NCBI GenBank assembly: GCA_035544895.1
Contig: DASZZM010000103.1
Location: forward strand, 114,971 to 178,970
Direction of reading: 5' to 3'
DNA: 64,000 nucleotides
Origin: JASLEW01 sp035544895
GTDB taxonomy: Bacteria; Acidobacteriota; Thermoanaerobaculia; Multivoradales; UBA5704
The number at the start of each line of letters is the position of its first letter. Within the stretch, counting starts at the first letter, position 1. Shown in pieces: positions 58,888-64,000 of the stretch. The translations under genes and the position numbers were made by a program. Below the pieces are notes generated by a model, which worked only from the letters and a program-made list of their open reading frames with translations, ran no database searches and was not told the DNA's origin.

Positions 58888-60074
58888 CCCGCCTGTGGCA
58901 TCGTCGCGGCGCCGTGCCGCTCGACCCGCGGGTCCTCCGCTACACCGCAGGCGAAGACCACCGGCTCGACGGCCGCCTCGTCGCCTACGACGTCCGCGCC
59001 TCCATCGCCCACGCCGAGATGCTGCACGAGCAGGGGCTGCTGTCCGGGCCCGACCTCGAGGCCATCCGCGGCGGGCTCATCGCCCTCGCCGAGGAGCATG
59101 CGGCCGGGGCCTGGCAGATAAAGCTCGAAGAGGAGGACGTCCACACCGCCCTGGAAGGCCGGCTCACGGCGCGCATCGGCCCGGCCGGGGCGCGCCTGCA
59201 TCTCGGCCGTTCGCGCAACGACCAGGTGCTGGCCGCTCTGCGCCTGTACCTGCGCGACGAGGTGGAGGCGCTCTCCGCGGGGGCGCTGGCCGTGGCCGCG
59301 GCGCTCGACGAGCTGGCGAGTCGTGAAGTGGCGACGCCGCTCCCCGGCTATACCCACCTGCAGCAGGCGATGCCGAGCTCCGTGCCGCTGTGGGCCGGCG
59401 GCTTCGCCGCCGAGTTGCGCGACGACGCCCGCGGCCTGGCCGCCTGCTCGCCCCGCATCGAGCAGAACCCGCTCGGCTCGGCGGCCGGCTACGGCGCCGC
59501 GCCGCTGCCCATCGACCGGGAAGGGACGCGGCGGCGCCTGGGATTTGCCGCCACGCAAGAACCGGTCACCGCGGTCCAGCTCTCGCGCGGCAAGGCCGAG
59601 GCCCAGATCCTCTTCGAGATCACCCTGGCGATGCAGGACCTCGGCCGGCTTGCCGCCGACCTGGTGCTGTACAACAGCCGGGAGTTCGGTTTCGTATCCC
59701 TGCCCGCGGAGATGACCACCGGCTCCTCCATCATGCCTCAGAAGCGCAACCCGGACGTCTTCGAGCTGGTGCGCGGCCGCGGCGCCACCTGCCAGGCCTG
59801 CCTGCTCGAGGTCCTCGCCATTCCCGCCAAGCTCCCCTCCGGCTACCACCGTGACCTCCAGCTCATCAAGGCGCCCCTCTTCCGCGCCATCGACCTCGCC
59901 CGCGACACCTTCGCCATCATGGCCGCCGCCCTCCCCGCCGTCCGCTTCCATCCCGACCGCATCCACCTCGACCCCGCCCTCCGCGCCGCCGAAGACGCCT
60001 ACCGTCTAGTGCTGACCGAAGGCATCCCCTTCCGCGACGCCTACCGGAGGGTGGCGGAGCGGTTCGAAGAGTAG
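58884..60074 (+). CDS. argH: Argininosuccinate lyase
   Basis: A 396-residue fumarase-superfamily lyase releasing arginine and fumarate. GRSRNDQVLAALRLYLRDE, GYTHLQQAMPSS and the signature GSSIMPQKRNPDVFEL with the catalytic loop are present. GTG start overlaps the argE stop (GTGA). It ends the operon; the following gap to 60163 holds no recognisable terminator, and the base composition falls sharply from about 60100. Confidence 0.95.
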   Translation: MTRLWHRRGAVPLDPRVLRYTAGEDHRLDGRLVAYDVRASIAHAEMLHEQGLLSGPDLEAIRGGLIALAEEHAAGAWQIKLEEEDVHTALEGRLTARIGPAGARLHLGRSRNDQVLAALRLYLRDEVEALSAGALAVAAALDELASREVATPLPGYTHLQQAMPSSVPLWAGGFAAELRDDARGLAACSPRIEQNPLGSAAGYGAAPLPIDREGTRRRLGFAATQEPVTAVQLSRGKAEAQILFEITLAMQDLGRLAADLVLYNSREFGFVSLPAEMTTGSSIMPQKRNPDVFELVRGRGATCQACLLEVLAIPAKLPSGYHRDLQLIKAPLFRAIDLARDTFAIMAAALPAVRFHPDRIHLDPALRAAEDAYRLVLTEGIPFRDAYRRVAERFEE

Positions 60075-60163
60075 CCCGCATTTTTCACACGCCTCCTGCT
60101 GCGGGGCCGAAGCCCTCGATTGTTGCTTTGACTCTGCGACGCCAATCTGGAGGCAATCCGAAT

Positions 60164-61543
60164 TCATTTTACGAGGCGATAAGCTGCGGAATACCGCGTC
60201 GTACCCGGCACCAGTTCAATTAGCGTTTTTTTCACTAATCTCTGGAGGATCCCTTTCATTTTGTTCTCGGACCCGATGAAGGAGATCTCGCGTGCGATAC
60301 GGTTTGTAATCTGTTCGTTCTTATGCAGATATTCCAAGATGAGTTCTTCTGGAGTCGCGAGAGGCTCGTGTCTGAGCACGACTTTGACGTTACCGCCATC
60401 GGTCGAAATGATAGGTGGCTTCAGTTTCATTTCGCGCATCGCAGAGAAGGCTGTGTTCAAACCCTCTCCGACATCTTTGTTCGGCGGATCTGGAAATTTG
60501 TTTATCAGACGAATAATACTTGGATTTCGCGCGAACCGCTCGTCCAGGATGTTTTCCGGAGTTATGTGGGCTGGCAGCGTTCCTGGACTTACTACTTCGA
60601 CTCTGTTGTCAAAAATCCGGATGTGAATATCGTCTGCGATGCTGTAGTCGCGATGGAGTACAGCATTGGTAATAATTTCGTGCAAAGCAGTTATTGGGTA
60701 TTTGACAGCTTCCAGGCCATCTGGAGTATTCACGCGAACGGATTCTATGATAGCTGCCGTCTCGTGAACAGCATTACGAATCTGTTGGTATGCATCTCGC
60801 TCTACCGAGACTGGATCTCCGGCAAGAGTGTCGCGCGTTCCTTCCGCTGCTGACGTCTTGTATCGATAGATTTTGATGCCGGAACGTTTTGGTAGCAGGG
60901 CTTGTGGCTCTTCTGCAAAGAGAACTACTCCGGCGACCGTTGGCTTACCTCCCTGAATCAGCTGCTGCTTGCTTAGCCAAGCTTCTGGCTCTGCTGCGGG
61001 AACGATCTCCAGCATGAACTCAATTATCACAGTAGAATTAGTTATCACGCTTTGATCTGCATTTACAGTTTCTGTTTCAAAGGAGGTCAAACCTTTATTG
61101 CGATGAAGCCGTGCAAGAGCTTCCTCCGAATCGACAGTAAGATTCTGAGCACCGCGCCGCAGGTAGGCTTTTCCATCCAGAGCTCTTTTAACATCGCGGC
61201 TCTTTCCGACATCAACCTTTAGCACATATCCTTGCTCAGACTCGGATCTTAAGAAGGTGTAACTGTATCCCTCACCCAAGGGAAAGAGCGACTCGAAGAC
61301 CTGGAGGTGCGCATTCGCGTCTTCCGGAACATTGAAGCCTCTCCAATGAATTGTGCGAAGGCCCTTATCTTCCGAAATCCCGATGTACACTTCACCGCCT
61401 TCGGCATTTGAGAATGCCGATAAGGTGCGGGTAAGCTTTGCTGGCTTGACCTCAATCGCCTTATAATCAAGGAAATGGCCCTCAACATGACCGAGAACTC
61501 TCTCTCGTTCGGATTGACCGATATCAGCGATAGGAATTGGCAT
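60164..61543 (-). CDS. AlbA_2 (Schlafen) domain protein with GHKL-like ATPase domain
   Basis: A 459-residue protein with much lower GC than its neighbours, a sign of transfer. The N-terminal AlbA_2 region (LDYKAIEVKPAKLTRTLSAF, then NAEGGEVYIGISED) is a nucleic-acid-binding Schlafen domain. The middle has a GHKL-type ATPase patch (ALHEIITNAVLHRDYSIADD, FDNRVEVVSPGTLP, DVGEGLNTAFSAMREM) and the end a winged helix. RecG-like 'ATP-dependent DNA helicase' names in databases usually reflect this layout. Such proteins are often in defence or regulatory islands; role inferred only. Confidence 0.75.
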   Translation of the reverse strand: MPIPIADIGQSERERVLGHVEGHFLDYKAIEVKPAKLTRTLSAFSNAEGGEVYIGISEDKGLRTIHWRGFNVPEDANAHLQVFESLFPLGEGYSYTFLRSESEQGYVLKVDVGKSRDVKRALDGKAYLRRGAQNLTVDSEEALARLHRNKGLTSFETETVNADQSVITNSTVIIEFMLEIVPAAEPEAWLSKQQLIQGGKPTVAGVVLFAEEPQALLPKRSGIKIYRYKTSAAEGTRDTLAGDPVSVERDAYQQIRNAVHETAAIIESVRVNTPDGLEAVKYPITALHEIITNAVLHRDYSIADDIHIRIFDNRVEVVSPGTLPAHITPENILDERFARNPSIIRLINKFPDPPNKDVGEGLNTAFSAMREMKLKPPIISTDGGNVKVVLRHEPLATPEELILEYLHKNEQITNRIAREISFIGSENKMKGILQRLVKKTLIELVPGTTRYSAAYRLVK

Positions 61544-61549
61544 ATGTTA

Positions 61550-61954
61550 TTAGTCAATTTCTAGTGCGAGCCCGCTGGGACTCGGCGTGGATGCGAAGCT
61601 TCTCTCCGCGATCGCACTCGGCAACGACAGTCTCGACGACCAGGTCAGGCACGCCCTCGATCCAGCGCCTCGCGATTCGCAGCGCTCGGCGGAGAGGTAG
61701 GTGACCTCGGGCTCGACGGTAGAGTGGTGGATCACGGCAAGCCCACCAGCCGCAAGGGCGGTTGCATTCAGGTGCTGATAGAGGACTCCGGCGGCAAGCT
61801 CGTGAATCTGCGCTGGCGGAGGCAGAAGGTAGAACCTGCCGTAGATGAGTTCGCAGCGCGGCTCATCCAGAGGCTCCAGGTAGTCGGCGTGCCGGTAAGG
61901 CCCGATCGTAGACATCGGGATGAGGGGGCTCTCGGTGAGAAGTCCGATGGCCAT
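61550..61954 (-). pseudogene. Uma2-family nuclease-like gene, third copy, decayed
   Basis: Starts like the two intact copies (GPYRHADYLEPLDEPRCELI), but lacks about 8-9 residues of the central APMAVLLAD segment, and frameshifts after LSAERC. The other frame then reads RIARRWIEGVPDLVVETVVA, which restores family residues, and stops without the C-terminal PDxE region. The end abuts the start of the AlbA_2 gene, suggesting truncation by its arrival. Confidence 0.75.
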
Positions 61955-61960
61955 GCGCAA

Positions 61961-61966
61961 AGTATA
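61961..61966 (-). promoter_or_regulatory. -10 hexamer of Uma2 copy 3 (leaderless type)
   Basis: TATACT, 7 bases from the ATG at 61954, in the same TATACTTTGCGCATGGC context as the other two copies. Spacing places the transcription start at or next to the ATG. Confidence 0.5.
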
Positions 61967-62053
61967 TTGACCTCCGACACGAAGATGAAGACGGCAATTC
62001 CGCCGGGGAGGCTTGCAAGGCCGGGGTGGAGGTGGCGGCGCCGGCCGACCGCG

Positions 62054-62659
62054 TCAGACGAGCGGCGTCCGGCACTCGACCTCGCGCCAGAAATCGGCGA
62101 GGTCGAGGACGATCTCGGGGAGAACTTGAGAGCGGTAGACGTCGCCGTCGGGTAAGGCGACTTCGAGGCGACCGGCGGTCCCCAGCGAGGCAACCAGGAA
62201 CTCGATCTGGCGCACTTCCGGATCGACGATCCAGTACTCGCGGACGCCGGACTCGGCGTAGAGACGGAGCTTCTCACGGCGGTCGCGGCGAGCTGTACCA
62301 GGGGACAAGACCTCGACGATCAGATCAGGCACACCCTCAATCCAGCGCTTGGCGATTCCCAGACGCTCGGCAGAGACGTACGTGACATCGGGCTCGACAG
62401 TCGAGTGATCGGCGAGCAGCACGGCCATCGGCGCGATTACGGCAAGCCCGCCGGCGACAACGGCAATCGCATCTAAGCGTAGCCAGAGCTGAGATGCGAT
62501 GATCTGGTGGATCAGTGCCGGAGAGTGCATCAGGTAGAACCTGCCGTAGATGAGCTCGCAGCGCGGCTCGTCGGGCAGCTCCAGATAGTCCGCGTGCCTG
62601 TAGGGTCCGAGGGTGGACGAGGGAACGACAGGAGTCTCGGTGAGGATTTCGACCGCCAT
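62054..62659 (-). CDS. Uma2-family (DUF820) putative endonuclease, copy 2
   Basis: A 201-residue PD-(D/E)xK-type protein: STVEPDVTYVSAERLGIAKR, VPDLIVEVLSPGTARRDR, EKLRLYAESGVREYWIVDPE. The nuclease fold and the EVLSP/DPE residues are intact. Family function is unproven; members are common in cyanobacteria and Acidobacteria. The ATG at 62659 is preferred to a TTG at 62665, because TATACT lies 7 bases upstream of the ATG. Confidence 0.8.
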   Translation of the reverse strand: MAVEILTETPVVPSSTLGPYRHADYLELPDEPRCELIYGRFYLMHSPALIHQIIASQLWLRLDAIAVVAGGLAVIAPMAVLLADHSTVEPDVTYVSAERLGIAKRWIEGVPDLIVEVLSPGTARRDRREKLRLYAESGVREYWIVDPEVRQIEFLVASLGTAGRLEVALPDGDVYRSQVLPEIVLDLADFWREVECRTPLV

Positions 62660-62665
62660 GCGCAA

Positions 62666-62671
62666 AGTATA
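62666..62671 (-). promoter_or_regulatory. -10 hexamer of Uma2 copy 2 (leaderless type)
   Basis: TATACT, 7 bases from the ATG at 62659, in the TATACTTTGCGCATGGC context shared by all three copies. Confidence 0.5.
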
Positions 62672-62701
62672 CGTGACACCCGGCGCGCCGGACTTGGCCG
62701 G

Positions 62702-63307
62702 TCAGCCTTGTGGCGTCCGGCTCTCCACCTCGCGCCAGAAGTCGGCGAGGTCGAGGACGATCTCGGAGAGGATTTGCGAGCGGTAGACGTGGCCGTCGGG
62801 CAGGGCGACTTCGAAGCGACCGGCGGTTCCGCCCGAGGCAACCAGGAACTCGATCTGGCGCGCTTCCGGATCGACGATCCAGTACTCGCGGACGCCGGAC
62901 TCGGCGTAGAGGCGGAGCTTCTCGCCGCGGTCGCGCCTGGCAGTGCTCGGCGACAACACCTCGACGAGCAGATCGGGCACGCCCTCGATCCAGCGCTTGG
63001 CGATTCCCAGACGCTCGGCAGAGACGTACGTGATATCGGGCTCGACAGTGGAGTGGTCGGCGAGTAGCACGGCCATCGGTGCGATCACGGCGAGCCCCCC
63101 GGCCGCCCGTGCCATCTCATTCAGCCGCAGAGCCAGGAACAGCACGATCATCTGGTGGAGCAAGACCGGCGGCGGCATCAGGTAGAACCTGCCGTACAGG
63201 AGCTCGCACCGCGGGTCGTCCGGTAGCTCCAGATAGTCGGTGTGCCGGTAGGGGCCAATCGTGGACGATGGAAGAAGAGGAGTCTCGGTAAGGATCTCGA
63301 CCGCCAT
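62702..63307 (-). CDS. Uma2-family (DUF820) putative endonuclease, copy 1
   Basis: A 201-residue paralogue of copy 2, closely similar throughout (STVEPDITYVSAERLGIAKR, VPDLLVEVLSPSTARRDRGE, EYWIVDPEARQIEFLVAS). All expected PD-(D/E)xK positions are present. The ATG at 63307 follows TATACT by 7 bases. Copy 1 differs from copy 2 mainly at its ends, so the tandem duplication looks recent. Confidence 0.8.
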   Translation of the reverse strand: MAVEILTETPLLPSSTIGPYRHTDYLELPDDPRCELLYGRFYLMPPPVLLHQMIVLFLALRLNEMARAAGGLAVIAPMAVLLADHSTVEPDITYVSAERLGIAKRWIEGVPDLLVEVLSPSTARRDRGEKLRLYAESGVREYWIVDPEARQIEFLVASGGTAGRFEVALPDGHVYRSQILSEIVLDLADFWREVESRTPQG

Positions 63308-63313
63308 GCGCAA

Positions 63314-63319
63314 AGTATA
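63314..63319 (-). promoter_or_regulatory. -10 hexamer of Uma2 copy 1 (leaderless type)
   Basis: TATACT, 7 bases from the ATG at 63307, in the TATACTTTGCGCATGGC context. Copies 1 and 3 also share about 20 further bases upstream, including GTCTTCATCT. Confidence 0.5.
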
Positions 63320-63457
63320 TGCACCTCCCACACAGAGATGAAGACGGAATGTGCGTTGCGGACCACTGCAAGGCTGGCCAGGCGCTAAGGTGCTCAGAAC
63401 CTGTTAGGCACCTCTGGAAGCTCACACGGGGCCCTGTGCTCAGCACTCGGCTTACAC

Positions 63458-63486
63458 TTGACGTAGTTACGCGGAGTAACTACACT
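63458..63486 (+). promoter_or_regulatory. Promoter and palindromic operator of the brnTA module
   Basis: TTGACG (63458-63463), a 17-base spacer and TACACT (63481-63486). A perfect inverted repeat, GTAGTTAC (63463-63470) and GTAACTAC (63476-63483), covers the spacer and -10. Transcription would start at or next to the GTG at 63493. This layout fits autorepression by BrnA. Confidence 0.65.
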
Positions 63487-63492
63487 TTCCTG

Positions 63493-63586
63493 GTGCGGGC
63501 GGAGTGGGATGAGGCCCAACGGGCGGAGAATGAGAAAGGCGACGCGGCGTGAGGAACAAAGCTACTTCTCGGCGATCTCGGAGTGA
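63493..63586 (+). pseudogene. brnT: BrnT toxin remnant with internal deletion
   Basis: The N-terminal codons give VRAEWDEAQRAENE, the typical BrnT start. In the neighbouring frame, 63536-63586 gives KATRREEQSYFSAISE and a stop, the typical BrnT C-terminus (KATRRE). The middle of about 60 residues, with the catalytic RNase core, is missing. The toxin should be inactive, while the antitoxin start overlaps the remnant. Confidence 0.7.
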
Positions 63587-63827
63587 CTGCGAGCGGGTCG
63601 ATCGGATTAAGGGCGAGCAGATCGACCTGTCCGACCAGCCCGAGATTCCGCCTGAGGCGTTCGCCAGAGCTCTCGTCCGCAGGGGCTTGCAACCCGTCCT
63701 GCGCAAGGCTCAGATCACGCTGCGGATCGATGCCGATGTCCTCGAATGGTTCCGCGAGAGGGGCGCGGGCTATCAGAGTCGGATGAACGCGGTACTGCGA
63801 GCCTACAAACAGGCACACGAGAGATAG
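63549..63827 (+). CDS. brnA: BrnA-family antitoxin
   Basis: A 92-residue antitoxin: IDLSDQPEIPPEAFARALVR, GLQPVLRKAQITLRIDADVL and YQSRMNAVLRAYKQAHER, a ribbon-helix-helix C-terminus that binds DNA. GTG start within the brnT remnant. It should bind the palindrome at 63463-63483, keeping the promoter quiet even without a toxin. Confidence 0.8.
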   Translation: MRNKATSRRSRSDCERVDRIKGEQIDLSDQPEIPPEAFARALVRRGLQPVLRKAQITLRIDADVLEWFRERGAGYQSRMNAVLRAYKQAHER

Positions 63828-63931
63828 TCAAGGAGAGCAGCGAGTCACGTTTGGGATCAGCTAGCAGCCCGTGGTAGAAGCCGTCGTTTCAAGCAAACCG
63901 AGGCTCTTGCGACGGCATAGAGAGGAGTGAG

Positions 63932-64000
63932 TTGTCGACGCTGCTTCTGAGAAAGTTTCGGATCCCGGACCACCAGATCGGCAGCAAGGCCGAAATCGAG
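63932..64000 (+). CDS. Possible 5' end of a gene, cut by the window edge
   Basis: A TTG at 63932 preceded by GGAG gives 23 residues (STLLLRKFRIPDHQIGSKAE and on) open to the edge. Too short to identify. The gap 63828-63931 shows nothing else. Confidence 0.3.
   Translation, partial: MSTLLLRKFRIPDHQIGSKAEIE

Noticed and set aside
15613..63423. A shared 16-base string GGCACCTCTGGAAGCT at about 15614 and 63407
   Set aside because: Similarity does not extend beyond the 16 bases; one such match is expected by chance in 64 kb of skewed composition.

Overview
The window is high-GC DNA from a Gram-negative bacterium. Two genes carry a carboxypeptidase-regulatory-like domain joined to an outer-membrane barrel (one of them Oar-like), and there are lipoproteins, a Ser/Thr protein kinase, a sulfatase-TPR protein and an NtrC-type two-component system. 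Together these suggest Acidobacteriota or a relative. This is inference from gene content; there is no rRNA gene to confirm it. I saw no tRNA, rRNA or CRISPR array.

Layout. 1-588: 5' part of a DegT/StrS aminotransferase (reverse). 744-5431: a YfhO-like membrane protein and an outer-membrane barrel protein with a clear sigma-70 promoter. 5591-9799: a sensor kinase/NtrC regulator pair behind a sigma-54-like promoter. 9864-13387: M14 peptidase and patatin, convergent. 13670-14354: Phd/PIN toxin-antitoxin module with a palindromic operator. 14429-15514: M19 dipeptidase. 15817-23218: a housekeeping run of rpmE, DUF1385, prfA, prmC, murA and a lytic transglycosylase. 23409-26786: SurA-like chaperone, a split glutamine-dependent NAD synthetase (amidase gene plus nadE) and rsmI. 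26825-28814: ECF sigma factor, probable anti-sigma and PDZ protein. 29138-33164: lipoprotein, fused 2-oxoacid dehydrogenase E1, LDH-like protein. 33202-34491: small genes including a broken ParE-like toxin. 34621-38793: kinase, SPFH/zinc-ribbon protein and partner. 38999-46375: sulfatase-TPR lipoprotein, Oar-like receptor and an unknown lipoprotein. 46582-50201: signalling genes, including a protein that is only a histidine-kinase dimerisation domain.

50268-60074 is an arginine biosynthesis operon, argR-argG-(P-loop protein)-argC-argD-argF'-argB-argE-argH. It starts with an ARG-box-like operator, and from argC to argH every junction is a 4-base stop/start overlap. Its carbamoyltransferase is of the N-acyl-ornithine type, so the route should run through acylated citrulline, with ArgE acting after carbamoylation. 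An unassigned P-loop protein sits inside the operon; a dispersed intergenic repeat has been read into the 3' end of its gene.

60164-64000 is an accessory region: a low-GC Schlafen/AlbA_2 protein, three tandem Uma2-family nuclease genes (one decayed) with identical apparently leaderless promoters, and a BrnTA module whose toxin has lost its centre while operator and antitoxin remain.

A repeat family of about 140-190 bp with a CCCCTTCCC/GGGAAGGGG hairpin recurs in at least six places, mostly just after stop codons. Short in-frame tandem repeats, often of 9 bp, occur in linkers and termini of many unrelated proteins.
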